Origin: Progne subis subis
Lineage: Eukaryota > Chordata > Aves > Passeriformes > Hirundinidae
NCBI GenBank assembly: GCA_022316685.1
Contig: JAKJHU010000068.1
Coordinates: 1,860,001-1,924,000, forward strand
Direction of reading: 5' to 3'
DNA: 64,000 nucleotides
Shown here piece by piece: positions 37,601 to 52,600 of this stretch; position 1 is the stretch's first letter, and each line of letters opens with the position of its first letter. The notes beneath the pieces were generated by a model. That model did not search any database. It was not told the DNA's origin and saw only the letters and a program-made list of their open reading frames with translations. A program made the translations under genes and the position numbers.

Positions 37601-40600
37601 TATTGAACTATATTAATTGTATCTCTTGGTTGTTTATTTTTTTCTTTCCAACAGGAAGTGAAGTGTTTTCCTGGGGACAAAACAAATATGGCCAACTGGG
37701 CTTAGGTTATGAGTATAAAAAACAAACCTCCCCACAAATGATTAAATCTCTGCTGGGAATCCCTTTTGCACAGATTGCAGCAGGAGGAGCTCATAGTTTT
37801 GTACTAACTCTTTCTGGAGCCATCTTTGGATGGGGACGCAACAAATTTGGGCAGCTGGGTCTTAATGATGATAATGGTAAGTAAGCATTGCTTCAGGAGG
37901 GTTTCATGCTGAGGGGTTTGGGTTGTGAATCCCAAGAGAGCAGCGTTCCTGGGAAAGGAGCAGGCTGAAGAAACCTTGTTCAGTATTGTCAGCGTGCTGA
38001 TTCCATGGGAGATTGCATGAAGAAGACACGGGGGGGTTTTCCTCAGATGTTTTGTGGTGAGAATGCTGACAGTGTTATGGTGAAATTCTTGCCTGCTTCA
38101 CTTGTATTCTTTCCCTGTTCTCCTCTTCCTGTGGCTTAAGGGGATTGAATTAAAATACTGTGCAGTAGCTACAGCGTGAACTGAATTTTATGTGGATGAA
38201 ATTGCTTGGCAAAAGCAGTAATGTGTCAAAACTAATTGGTTGTCCTTAATAGTCACATTTAAGCTGTTTCATTTTTTACTGCTGTTCACTTTTCCATTCC
38301 TTTCTCAAGCCACTTTTGATAATTATTCACAATTTTTGGCTAGCTGTTTCCAAAATTTCCTTGGCTAGGTGGGTGGCACTCAATGATTTTTAGCAAGTGG
38401 TAAGGTTAGACAAAACCCAGGTTTTTTGTTGATTGTATTGTGTTACATGCACAGTATCTGCTCACAGGGCTCCAGGATGGCAGTGTTTGCTGTCAGGGTC
38501 CTGTCATCTATAGGTGGTTTCATGAGTTCAGATTTTCTTACTGGTTCATTGTCGTCAACACCATTTAAAATGGGAAAAATGAGTGACAAATAAAATGCCC
38601 ATCTGAATGCCTTAAAAATTGTCACATGCATGTAATAAGAAAATTACAGTTATTCAGAAGTCATGGGAGACTTGCTTCTACACGTTCTTTGGAAAGTGTG
38701 TAACCCCAGATTTTTATGTAGCATCACTCCTCAGTAAAATCCCTTTTAAATGTCTTCATAGTGCTTTCTTGCAGACATGTTAGCATGCCTAATGTTTGAA
38801 GACATTAGCAGTAACATTTTAAAAAGCTGCCTTTGTGCAAAGCTGATGAAGTTGACTTGTCCTAGCGATGGAGGGAAGTTAGGTTTGCTTCCTGTTTGTT
38901 CAGTGCTCCATGCTGTTATGCAATTAGTAACATTAAACTATGGGTATAAATACGCTTTCCAAAGAAGCCAAACTCGTACTGATGCCAAGATGGTTTTTTC
39001 CTTTTCTTCTATATTCCTTTTGCATACCTTTTATGTATCCTCAGTTCTCTTAGCCTGCGCACTCGTGACTCCTTAAGCCTGATAACTTACCATAGTCCTG
39101 GTATTGTGTTAGGCCTGGAAAACCCGACGCTATCTTGGGAAACCAAGGAGCATATAGAACATATCCTGGGAACTAGAGGTCTGGCCCATCCAGGAGGGAG
39201 TTCCCCAGGATGGACGTCACCCTATTCATCCAGGCCTCTCCTTGGGGCATCTTTGTTAGATATGCTAATTTGGAAAGTCTATAATAAATTGTGCACGCGA
39301 TCTCTCGTGTGTGTGCGTTGCAGCACGTTCCACCTTGGCAAAATGGTGCACCATAAGGATCCTTATGAAATACTGAGGGAGAATCCTTTTATCCCTTAAC
39401 CATATCTGGCTCTTAATTTTTAGGATCAAGGAAAAGGCATCAATACCAACTTACAGGAGCATTTTAAAAACATGAAACACACAGACAATTCAAAACAATG
39501 ACAATTTTTTTTCTCATGGCCAGTGCCAGGTCTAATGTAATGTTCCATATTTAATGGTCTGTGTATTTACATATGACCCCGTGCTGGTGAAAATGAGAGC
39601 GTGTGCTACGAACTTTTTCAGTGTGGTCCCTGTTTTTTTCTGTAGCAACGCTTCCATCTCCAAGATCCATAAACTCAGTCACGGTGATTGCGTTATACTA
39701 ACAAATTTAAAGTGCTTGCTTGGCTAGAAGCAAATTAGAATATGTGAGCAAAACAATGTGGGTTTTGGTTTGTATCGTCAAAATAAGGTGACCTTTCTTT
39801 ATTAAACCTTTCAGACAGGTATGTTCCAACACTGCTGAAGTCCCTGAGAAGTCAGAAGGTTGTTCATATATGCTGTGGAGAAGATCATACTGCTGCCCTT
39901 ACGAAGGTACAGAAATTCAAGATATGTTTTTATGCTCCAATTTTTTTGATGTTTCCAAGAGAAGATGCGACCTAAACAGGAAATAATAAGCTAAATTCTG
40001 AACAATACTACTTCTAAATTTATGAGATGGAGTAAAGATTGGTAGAATGGTTAAATATTTGAAAAAAATTACCAAATACAAGAAATCTTGTGTTCTAAAT
40101 GCTCGTTTTCCTTTTTCATGTATAGAAGTTAACTTCAAACTTGCTCTGAAGCTGATGGGCTGGGTTGAGATACTGAATGTACAGTAAATGTTTGTAGAGA
40201 TTGTCACCCATATGTATGTCTGCTATCCCCTTCAGAGGCAAGGGCTGGCACACCTTTTGTAGGCAGTATTATGTATACTTGTGAGCATTCTCCAAGTCCT
40301 TCTGAAGTTCAGAAAAACCTGGCACTGTTTGCTCTCTTCAGTGGCTGAGGCTGGTGGGTTTTCTCAGTGGATGCTGCAGTTTTGGTGATGGTTTCCAGCT
40401 GAGTGTCTGGTTGATGCAGAGTAGAGTTGAAAGAAACATTCACAATTTCAAAGCATCTGAAAATGGCAGGTTTCAGAGTTGTTGTGAGTTAAGGTGTATA
40501 ACTTCTGAAAATGTTTCTGGTTTGAGCATTGAAGGTGTTGGTTAATCTCTTGATTAATCAAAAACTCTTAAAAAAATTACTTGCTTTTCAACAGTGTTGA

Positions 40601-43600
40601 AATTTTTGGTTTCTTCTGCTTTCAAATAACGAGGCTGTTTCATACTGTGTTACACTGTGCATCATCTGCTGAGCAAGGCGCTTCCTGTTTGCTAATCACT
40701 CCAAAATTTGTATGCAGAGCTTCAAAGCCAAAGTGTAATTTTTAATTGTGTGAGTTTGTATACGGATGAAGTTCATCAAGAAAGCTGGAAAAGAGGAAAA
40801 AATGAGGGTGAGGATCTATAAATGCCCCAGGCTAATGGCAGGACTGTTGTGTGATAATAAGGAAATTAGACAAGCGTCATTTGACACAAGTAAGGTCATA
40901 GTTTATAGCTGTGCCACGTTTTCGTAACTCCAATTAACTTGTGACTCTGCTTTGTGTCAGGAACCTGTTGTGCCCTGTATATTTTCTGTATATATTCTGT
41001 CCTTTCCCTGCAATGCCAAGATCATCAGGAAAGATTTATTAAATCCTCATTTCTGTGAAGTTTCTTGTTCTGAGAAATACGATCATCTTAATGTAAAAAA
41101 TTTATTTGTTTAGGAAGGTGGGGTTTTTACATTTGGAGCTGGAGGCTATGGTCAGTTGGGTCACAACTCTACCAGCCATGAGATAAACCCAAGGAAAGTT
41201 TTTGAGCTTATGGGAAGCGTTGTCACGCAAATCACCTGTGGCAGGTAAGGTCTATTCTGTGCTAACCCTATGAATCTTACAGATAACTTGTTTTGTATAA
41301 AACTTTATATCTATTGCTATATGAAGTAGGGGTTTTCTTACACTTTGTGGTCGGGGAAGACAAAAAGACCCCTAACAAAAGAAATTGAGTGATGTTTGGG
41401 GGATTCTAAAAGCACTCATAGAAGAGCTAAAGTTGTATATTTGAAAGGCTGTGATTTACTAAACTGGCAGTGTGAACAATAGTGTGAGGTGTGAAGTTAT
41501 TTGTTGCTGTCACTTCATTTCCTGTTGAAGAACAAGTGCATTTGGGAAAGTAGAGAACAGTTTGCACAAATTCCCAACTGGTTCTTCACAGGCCTGGGGT
41601 AGGAGAGGGGGCATCTGGAGCTGAGGGGGATGGGAGGGGAAAGGAGGTGCAGGCAGTCTCTGGACGTTCATTTCTGATAGCTCTAAAGGTCAGACAGGGG
41701 CTCAGCGCTGGCAGCTCCCTTCTGGGAACCTTTCCATCGAAAAGGAAGGTTGCCTATTGCAGTGTCAATGGAATGCTGCCAGGAGCAGGGCAGGGCGCTG
41801 GTGGGCATGGCATGGCAGCACCTTTAACACACGGGTCCTGGCCAGGCCTGCACAAAGCACTGCACAGCTGAGGTGTGTGTTACTGAATTCTCCTTGCCCT
41901 AGGCAGCACACCACTGCGTTCGTCCCTTCTTCTGGAAGGATTTACTCTTTTGGCCTCGGAGGCAACGGGCAGTTAGGTACAGGGACCACCAGTAACAGGA
42001 AAAGTCCCTTCACAGTGAAAGGAAGCTGGATTCCCTACAGTGCCCAGTGCCCGATGAGCGCAGGTAAGCACAGCTGATGGATTTACTTCTTGCTTGCCTG
42101 TTCCTTTCTAGTGCCTTAAAATTCTTGAGATTTAAACTAAATATGGGCTGTCATCATGTTTTTCCAAACGGTTTGATTCCATTGTGCTCTGTGTTCCTGC
42201 TCTGGGAATTACATGTGCTGGTGGGTGAGGGCCTCTGGTAGCTAGACCTAGAACTTACCTCAAGGAAAGATGGTTTCAACTGTTGTATCAGTGAGGTTCT
42301 GCCACAAGGGAACCTTTTTGTAACCGAGTGTCGATTGCAGCATCTTAATAATTTCCAATTTCACATTTTCACAGTGGCCTGTTTTTTATTCCTGTTGCAG
42401 ACAGTGAGGAGTGCTACTGTGTAAAGAGAATTTTCTCTGGTGGGGACCAAAGTTTTGCACACTACTTTTATCCACAGGTAACAAATTAAGGTTAATTTGG
42501 TTCCAGAGCTTGTGAAAGTTGGATTTTATTTTGATGGGTTTTAAAAGATTTTGATGTTGAAGGTGCATGTGGCTGTATTGTAAAGTTTGTTAGAGCAGTG
42601 TGGATGCAGAAGGCACTAAGTCAAGGTAGCAGCTGGAGAGCTTGGATCCAGTGTTAGCTGTCAGGAAGCTCTTGAGACTTTCTGGCATAAGGTTTTATCA
42701 TGATGAATGAATGCACTTCTTTTCATACTGTAAAGGAAGAATTGATTGAATATTTGGGCTCTTTGCTCCTTGCCCATCCTCCTCATAGCTCCTGACAGCA
42801 GCAGCTTTGGTGTCTTCTGCTCTGTAGCCACTTTTAAATACCACAGTGGTATGGAAACAAACGGAGCATTTTGCTGAAAATTACTGGTGGTGACATAGTT
42901 TGTTGTGTCACGGTTTAATCATAGTCATAAAGCTTAAGTTTTAAAGTAACAAGAGTTGATCTGTTTAAATTCTAGTACATAAAAGAGTCTAGAAGGACTG
43001 TACAGTAAAAATGGCAATGTGGAAGTGTGATGGAAAGAAAGTGCTATTGGAGGGTGAGCTGGGAGATAAAAACAAGATGAAGATTGATGGGGCTGTTTCC
43101 AGTACAGCTCAACAGATAGTAGACCATGGGGATTGATGAAGCATCAAGAGTTGAAGTATGTAGGGTGAAAACTAATTTGGACACAAGGGAAAATGGATTT
43201 TAGTGGGGAAACATGTTTATGAAGAAAAACTGAGTGCATGTCAGACTCGCAGCAGTGCTTTGTGCTCAGAGTCTGTTCTGGTTGTACAGAATCAGCAGTT
43301 TTTCTAGGATTGACTTGTTGGATTCTTTTTCTAAGTTCTCATAGGGTTTTAACCATTGCTGTATTTTAAAGAAAGTTGCTTAACAGGTGTAAAGTGAAAA
43401 ATTGCTTATAATAGAGACTCAAAACTTGTCTATTAAAACTTACCTAAAAACTTTATGTGCAATTTTCATAATTACTGGAGTACTTCTGACTGACTGATTG
43501 AGGTGAACTGGGGACTGTATGAATGCAGTTATTGTGGCTTGTTCTGTACAAAAAGTATTAGCAATAGATGAGCTTTGATGCTGCAGAAGTATCCCTTTTA

Positions 43601-46600
43601 GTACTCTTTAGTGTGGTAATTTGTGTTGAATTCTTCTGAAGTTCTGTGCATACTGTGCCCCTGGGCGTTGTGTGTCCCTGCCAGTTAAGGGACCTGGCCA
43701 AAATCAGTTTTCCCCAGTCAGTTTTGGGGCAGCTCAGTTCCCTGAGTTGTTTTCACTGACCTGGACGGAAGGGAAATGGCAAAAGTGTTCCTCGTCCTGA
43801 TGGTGTAGGATGGAATCAGAAGTGCTGATTTCTGGCAGCAGATAGTCACTGTCACACTGAGTCAGCTCAGCCTTGTCAGGTGGCACCCTCAGGAGGAATG
43901 TTTTCTCTAGGTAGTTTTATCTCGTTTTTGGTGCTATTTGCCATCTGTTTTTGAACCAATGCTCTTACTGAAAACAGTGATCTTGCTTCTCCTCCTCTTT
44001 ACTGTTACAGCTCTTAGTGGAATTCATTTTCTATGAGCAGCACTTCCAAATGCAGCTCCTCTGATGATGCAGGGCATGTTCACAGAGGCGTGGTTCATTC
44101 TCAGAGGAGCCTGGTGGAAGTGGGGTGGAAGAACATCTCTGAAAAATTGAATGGCTCCTTTCCTGTGTGCTCACAGCTCGTCAGGGAGCTAAGTGGCTCC
44201 TGGTGGCTGGAGAGGAGATGCTTGCTGCTCGCATCCAAAGCTCCGTTAGCGTTCATCACTGAGGCTAGTGATATTTAAGGAGTTGGCCATTGAGCAAGGT
44301 GTGTGAATTAACACCTAATTGAGATGGTTTTAGTGTATGCTCTGCGAGGAATTCAGAACTGTTAAATGCAGAGTATTTCACAGCATTTGTCAGGGTAGGC
44401 GAATTGTCAGCTAAGACAGCTCAACCAGAGGGCTGATTTTTCTGGAAATTAATTTTGTGTGCCTGATTCTTTGTGCTTTCTTTAAAATTTCCTTAGAACA
44501 TGGTGCCGCCAGATGATTTTAGGTATCCTGACCTTTTGAAGCAGATCTGGACTGTGAATGAAACGTTTATTCAAAGATTGCTGAGTTTCCCATCTGGAAG
44601 ACTTCCTGTAGAGATAGCTAAGTAAGTGATGTAAGGGAAAGAAGTAGTCTTTGGTGATTCTGCTTCTGAATTGAGCATTAGGGGGCTTTGGGCACACACA
44701 GCAGAGCTATTTTTAATTACTGATTCTGTGACGTGCAGAGCTCTTGCTGTGCTTTCACTGTCATGCTTGTTGAGTAGTTTAGATCCTTGAGACTGTGTCA
44801 TCTCTGCTCCCTTTTAGATGACTGTACAAGATGGAATTAAGTATCTAATGGTGCATTGAAAAAAAGCAATATGTGTAAAAGGATGTGAGAACAACTCAAA
44901 GATTATTGCTTCTGTTTTAATAAAAGAGTATGCAAAGCAATTAAATTGCAAGACTGACGGTGATTTGAGCTGTCTTAAGTGTTGAATAGAGGATTATCGA
45001 GTATTGTTTAGTCACATTTGAGTCAGAGTCCCATCCTTTGCAATTTAATTTGTTAGGGATTAAAGACAGGCTTTTTTTCTTGCACGTGCTGATTTTTAAA
45101 AGGAAAACCAAGTGTAACGTTTCATGTGACCAATTTCAGTGAAATCGATGGAACGTTCTCCTCGGCTGGGTGCCTGAACGGGAGCTTTTTGGCATTGAGG
45201 TAAGTGCCCAGGTTTTTACCCAGGGTTCTATGGACAGAGTTAGTGGTGCCTGCCTTGCTGTCCCTTGTGCCAGCTGGGACACCCTCCCAGGGTTTACCCA
45301 GGGTTTCCTCAGCTTGCTGCTGCTCTGATACCCTCACTGAAACTCCTCTCCCTTCCTGCCCTGTGTTTTGTCAGCTGCCCCGGTGAGAATGGCTGCTGCC
45401 GTGTAAGCCAGCAAAGTTCATCACATTAATCAACCACAGCTTGTTTATCATTCAAGGGGAGTTTGTTGTGTAGCCTGTTTTACATCCTAATCTTTTTGCA
45501 TGATTTTATTGCAGTTAGAAAAGATTTTTTTCCTGTTGTTTCTAAGTTCATGTAAAAAATGGAAGCCTGATATATTTTAAATCACTTGTCAGTAGTTCTA
45601 AAATTCAAGGGGGAAAAGTCTTGGGTTGCTGAGAACACGGGATTCAGTCTTTCTGGTTGTTTTTTTTTCCTTCCTGCAGCAACGATGATCATTACAAAAC
45701 CAGCACTAGATTCTCAGGGGTTGATATGAATGCTGCTAGATTACTCTTTCACAAACTCGTACAGCCAGAGCATACTCACATATCACAACAGGTTTGTGCT
45801 GTGTATTTTCCTTATGTTTGGGATTATCTTTCTGGGTTACAGCTCTCCAGAAATAATATTGTTATTTTTAGTCCAACCGTGTAAATAGATTTATTCATTC
45901 AATGATACATCGACTGCAAATGTGTGAAACCGTATTTTGTTGTAACAATTAGGTGATACTCTATTTTAATATTTACTGTCATCTTCTAAATGTATAATAA
46001 TTTTCATTGAAGCTCTTAATTACTGTTTTCTAGATTAGTTTTCATATACGTGGGCAATTGTTTAAAATCTCAGTTGTATTCAAATAAACAGAATTTTCTG
46101 ATGTGCTGTAGGTGGCAGCTAGTTTGGAAAAGAACCTTATTCCCAAATTGACCAGCTCCTTACCAGATGTTGAAGCTTTGAGGCTGTATCTCACTCTACC
46201 AGAGTGCCCACTGATGAGTGATGAAAACAATTTCACCACATTAGCTATTCCTTTTGGAGCAGCTATTCTGAACCTAGAAAAAGCTCCTCTGAAAGTTCTT
46301 GGTAAGAAACTGAATTTTTACTGTTAAAACTAAGGATCTACAGATGAAAACCTACAGAAATTGCATCTGTGAAGACCTGCCCTTGGCAACACCTGCTGTG
46401 TATTTACAATTCTGTACAATTCCCCAGTGAGAAAGTTAAGGCTTAACATTGCTTGGTGTAAGAAAACACTTACTCTGTTGTTTTCAGGGTGAGTTAACAG
46501 GCCATCCCTGTGAAATAGCTGGTATTGTAGTTTCTGGATTGATGCCATTTGGGAGGAATTAAACCGTGCAGTTCAGTGTAATTGATAGGTGTCTTTGCTC

Positions 46601-49600
46601 TTTAAAGTGAAAATTATGTGGTCAGACAGCTAACAAGCTCTAAGCAATTTACAGAAGTGTTGCAGAGCAGATGTTAAATTGTCTTGGTTGTGACTACAGC
46701 ACCTGTTCTGAGCTTTTGAGGCAGTTGATCTTTTCTTGCTGGTGCCAAGATGTGGTCTTCAAATATGCAGCTGAGAACAGCTCTGGTTTTTTAACTCTAT
46801 TCTTTACACTTTCTTGTTGTGACTCCTATCAGCTGAAATTCAGCTTAAAGAATTGTTTTCAGAATATTTTGCTTTTAATTGTTTTCTTTGTTTTTTTCAG
46901 TAGTTTTTGGTGAGAGTAAAGAAAAGAAAACCAATCGTTTTTTGAACTCTAGATCCTTTTCCATCATTTTCTATTGCTCTCACTACTGTTTGCTTAAGAT
47001 TTCAGGTTTTGAGCCATCTGTTTTTATCAACTGTTAGGTTGTGATACCGCTGTTTGTCTGGATGAACAGACTTTGAGAGACTTAGATCTGATGTGTAACA
47101 GCAGAGCATTTGTTGTGTTACAACTCTTTTTTCAGAGTCTTTAGTAACTGATGCTTATGCTTTCTAGCCAAACAGATTTCTTAGTTAAAAGGATAACATA
47201 ACAGTGTGGCAGTGACAAGTACTACATTTACCTGTTCACCATGTGTTGACAGAAAATTGGTGGTCTGTACTTGAACCTCCCTTGTTCCTCAAGATAGTGG
47301 AACTCTACAAGGATGTCGTAGTGCACCTTCTGAAGCTGTGCAAGATGGGCCTTCCACCTTCTGACAGAAGAATACTCACCAATTTCCTACACACAGCCTT
47401 CAGAGTTCTGGAAATCCTGCACAGAGTACGTCTGTGGCATTTCTGAACAGTTCCTTGGCTGCTTGGCTTTGTCAGCATCTCTGCTGGGTAGTTGGTAGAA
47501 GCTAAGTCGCTGATCAGTTTGAAAGAACAGAATTGCATCTACAGAAATATCTCTAGTTGTTCCTTCTGGACCTATGAATCATTGGGGTTCTGGATTCCAG
47601 TCTGACATGATGATGGAATTAACTCTTTTTTGGGAACACAGAGTGATCCAGTCATTGACATCTGTGAGGGTGTGGATTAAAGTGAGAGGGGAAAATGGGG
47701 TGACAGCTCTGGGATAATTTGCAGATTGGGTGTCTGGTGGTTTGGAGGGGGATGTGGGAGGTGTTTGTGAGAAGTAGGCTTAGATTATCTGTTTGGAAAG
47801 GCAGGGTCTTCATAACTGTCCCGGTGCTTTGCCAGTCAGAAGTGCTTAGCAATCCATGGGAAAAGAAACGTGTGTTAGGAAAATGTGGATGCTTCTGGAT
47901 TAAAATCAGGCTGTAGAGACAAGCCTCTGTATAAAGTTACTTTCCCCACATCTCTCTCTTTTTTTAAGCTTGATGTTTTTAAATGGAAACTGTTCCTCTG
48001 CTCACAGGTAGCAGTGCTCATACTATAACTAAGGCTAGAGTTATTGAATCATAGCTCTTAAATCTGTGCAAATACAGGAACAAGTATTTATTCCATTGTG
48101 TACATGAATATGTGTATTATCACTGTTCCTGTGAGGGCATATGATGTTTCAAAGTGGCAGCCCTGTTATGCAATACTGTATGCAGTTAATTGCATTTTCC
48201 TTCACTCTTTGATGGGGTTTTGAATAGTCCATGTATCCATGTCTTTAACATTGTTTTTTGCTTTCTTGTAGGCACTGTTGTTTTTCTAGAATTTTTTTAG
48301 TAGCTGGGTATCTGTGGCTGACGTATCAGATGCTTGAAAAATGTGGAAAATATCCCTTTGAAAGCTAATAAAAAAAATAAATTGCACTTCCTTAGGTAAA
48401 TGAAAGAGGACAAGTTATACAGTATGACAGATTTTACATTCATGAGATACAAGATTTGATAGATATCAGGAATGACTATGCCAACTGGTTCCAGCAGCAG
48501 GTGTTGGGAATGGTAAGTCGTGTTGATTTTTATTTGGGTTTTTGTGGGTGTTTTCCTCCCATGTTTTGTATTTGTTTTATCCCTTTAAAGAAATCCTTAG
48601 ATTCTCTAAATCTGGGCACTTCTTTTTCATAAAATACCTTCAGAGATGACCGGTGCTGAACAGACTCATGTCAGGTACTGGCTAAGCAAGAATTGTTAAG
48701 CGGGTGTGTTTCTTCAAGGCTGCCATTCTTAGGATGGCACAGCTCAATATTTGATTCTGTCAGTGCAGAAGTGATTTAGAATGCTTTCACTGGAGACTTG
48801 CCATGTCAGAAAAGTTAGGAATGTAAGAATGCTCAATGGGAGAACGTTCAGAATAACAGAATTGCTGCATTAGATAGGTGCAGTCAGTGCAAAAGCTGCA
48901 GCTGCCTTCGATACGGAGTCAGGAATGCAGCAGGGAGCTACAGGGGCAGAGAGCTGCTGGGATTTTCTGCTTGGAGTTCAGCAGCCACAACTGGGATAAT
49001 TAATTCCTGCATCTGTAAACAGAAGAGTGATAAGTGGGAGTAAATTAACGACTGTGCAGAGAATTAGTGAGTTGAATAGGTTTTTACCACAGTTCCTTGA
49101 CTTCAGCTTTGAAAAGAGTATTGTAAGTGATTTAAGAAGTTTTCTCTAGCCACCTATATTTTATTCTTTTGAAACAGTACCAGCAGATGTCATTAATTAA
49201 TGTGTGGAAGTGAACATTTAAAGTGTAATTTTTTGCATCCAAGCAAACATGATATTTTAACAGCCCTGTTTTTAAAGACTGATAAACACGATGTTGAAAG
49301 ACAAGCTTGTATTTAATAAATGAATTCAAATATTTATGGTTAATGCTTATTTCTCAGTAAACCTTATCTTGGGGGGAAGCAGTAAATAAATATTTTTTAA
49401 ATTCTACATCAGAGATGAGTAATTAATGCAGACACTAATGCTGCTTTTTCATCTTAATTATTGCTACCTTTGTGCAAATGCTGTCATAGGATGTCAACCA
49501 TGGATTAACTGAGGTAAGATTGGTTGCAGTCTGATTTCTTTTAAAGAATGTAAGGAAATCAGAAATGTGAATGTCAAGGATTGTCTGCTGTGTTCTGTTG

Positions 49601-52600
49601 AGAGTAAAGCTTTAAATTAGCCATGGCTGTAATCTTAAGAAAAAAAAAACCTTTGTGGTGCAAAAAGATGTAATTGTGTGTATTGCAAATACGGAACAAC
49701 AGTTGGAGAAAGGAACTTTTATACCTGCTAGCTGCAATAACAGTTCTGAAATGAAAATGTGCTAAGTGAGAGTGTCATTTGTATCTGGCTTGATTTGGTT
49801 TGGCTTGATTGAGTTTTGTTGGATTTTTTCTTTGTTTGTTTTTGGCTGAAGTACTAAGCAATTAAAAATCTACTTAATGTTCCTAAGATGCTTTGGTTCT
49901 GCACTGATAATAAATCAAGGTTGAGTTCTCTTACAAGTAAAATAGATCTATTAAATGAGTGCTGCTGCGAAGGCTTTTTTAACCACAATTGTGGCCTTTG
50001 AATAAGCTGAGCTCTGACATGGATTCTTCTCGTTCCAGTTAACAGATGTTCCTGTTATAATTTGCACATACCCATTTGTATTTGATGCCCAGGCAAAGAC
50101 AACTCTCTTGCAAACAGATGCAATCATACAGATGCAGGTAGGAGGCTCGGTTTCTAATGTTACAAATTCATTATTTTTTCCCTGAGTTGAGGACCTTGAG
50201 GATTCCTGTTGTTTTTCTCACTTTTGCTGGTTGGTTTATTTTGCTTTTTTTTTGCTTGTTTGGTTTTTGTAACTCTGTGTTATCTTTCCCCGTGAAAATC
50301 AAGGATCTAGTGTTAATCTCAGGGTATGTGCATGGTAGAGTGTAGTGGGTTTGGGATCACATTGAAGTTAGACTGTTTTGTAATTGCATACATTTCCAAG
50401 GAACTTCTTTTCCTTTCAGTAGTCAGATGGCTTCTTTATGTGTTAACAACCCATAGTGCAGGTACAGAAACCGAAACAAATAGCACTAAAAAACCCCAAA
50501 CCCACTTCCCAAACAAACAAACATAAAACCTTAAGCACCACCCACAACCAAAAAACCCCACCTCCCATATGAGCAGACTTGAGTTTTTGAGTTTTACCTG
50601 GGTCATTGATCTGAGTCTGAAAGTAACCAGATGGTGTAAGTCATGCTCAGGTAGGAAAATACTACCTTGCTCTTGTAATTAATGATAAATATCATTTCAT
50701 GTGCCTTTAAAAATGTCTATGCACAGTCAATACCAACGTTCGATGGATTCAGGGAAATGTTCACGTTAAATATTTCTATTAAAATGTTAAATAGTATTAA
50801 ACCACACAAACTGTCAAGAGTTCTCTGCCATATTCAGAACATATGCAACAGCATTTTCTTTTTCAAACAATTTTAGTACAGAAATTGTCATGCAAGTTAA
50901 ATAAATGGCTTTTCATGCTGTGAATTAGTTTTTAATGTATATGTTTGTTTTCATGCCCGATTTATATTAAAGAGCTTACTCTTCATTAGATGAAATGCAG
51001 GATCTTTTTGCTTCCTTTTGTTATCCCAGGTGTTTGACTGGAATGTCAAAACTTGGGTTCTTATACTTCCTGAGCATTAGCATTATTGAGAGCAATGGGT
51101 GAAGGAAAAATATTTCCTGGAATCAAATACTTCCTGAGATAAAAGGAATACAAAGAAAACTTGGGCAAATTCAATTAGTTACGTAGTTAATAGTTATATT
51201 GTTAATATAGTTAATAGTTATTCCCATCTGCGCTTTTGCAGACAAGACTGCTGGACAATTAATGTTGGCAGGAATTTTTCCTGCCTCCTGACACTCTCAC
51301 TTTGTTTTTCTCCAGATGGCTGTGGATCAGGCCCACAGGCAGAATTTGTCTTCTCTCTTCCTGCCAGTATTTGAATCTGTCAACCCCTGCCTGATACTGA
51401 TGGTCCGGAGGGACAACATTGTAGGGGATGCTGTGGAGGTGCTCAGGAAAACAAAGAATGTGGACTACAAGAAGCCACTCAAGGTATGACAGTACACACT
51501 GCTCGCAGGGAGTGGGGGTGGTTTTGGACACAGCAGGCTTTCCAGTCTCTTTGCAGGGCAGTGCTCACTGAGTTGTGTGTTGCAGGTCATTTTTGTAGGG
51601 GAGGAAGCTGTCGATGCTGGAGGAGTTCGCAAAGAATTTTTTTTGCTCATCATGAGGGAGTTGCTAGATCCCAAATATGGAATGTTTAGGTATTACGAGG
51701 AGTCCAGGCTGATCTGGTTCTCTGATAAGGTAGGCTGTGATCTACATTCAGTCATTTTTAACTTGCAGTATTTATATTAATAATGTATGAACATTGTAGT
51801 TTGTGGTTGTTTGATTTCAAGAGTGGAGGCTGAAGCAGGCATACTCAAAAGTTTATTTTTGTCATTATTAAATCAAAACTTCCCCCATTCCTTGCTGTTT
51901 CCCTTTTGCTTTCCCCATTGCTCGTTTACTCCGTGCTGGTTGTCCCCAAGGCAGCCAGGATTTTTAGGAGGAAGTAGCCAGAACAACCTGATTCCAAGGG
52001 CAGAATCAGGAAATGTGTTGAACAGGTCTTGCTGCGTGCAGTTGCATTTACCAGTGATCGTGGAGTTGTACTTTCTCAGAGGCTTTGATCCCTGACTTTT
52101 CAGTTCTTCTTCAGAGAGCACTGACTAGGGTGGCTGGATCCCAAGTACTTGAATATTTACATTTCCACAGGTGTGCTTAAAGCCTTGGTAATTAATTCTG
52201 GGGATGTCAGTAGTGAACTCTTCCCTCTTCCTCCACAAAATAATTTTTTAAAAAATGGACGTCTTTAATCACTGAAGAGTGCAATAGGAAGTCGCTGACA
52301 AGACCAGGATCTTAATGCAGTATGGGTCCCCTGTAATACAGAATATGTTGCAGCTCAGCCTTTTTAATTTTAAGTAGAAAGGATTCTGTTCCCTTAGATT
52401 TCAGTCTCAGCTGGTTAAACTTTATCCTGTTTTCCTTGGTACTTACAGATACATATGTATTTAAAGAAAAGATGAATTAAATTCACTCAGATCATACTGT
52501 ACTCTTCTTCCTGGACACTGCAAGGTTAAAATAACTTCTTTATTTTAAACATCTTGTCTGTTTTCTGTTCTTAGACCTTTGAAGACAGTGACTTGTTTCA

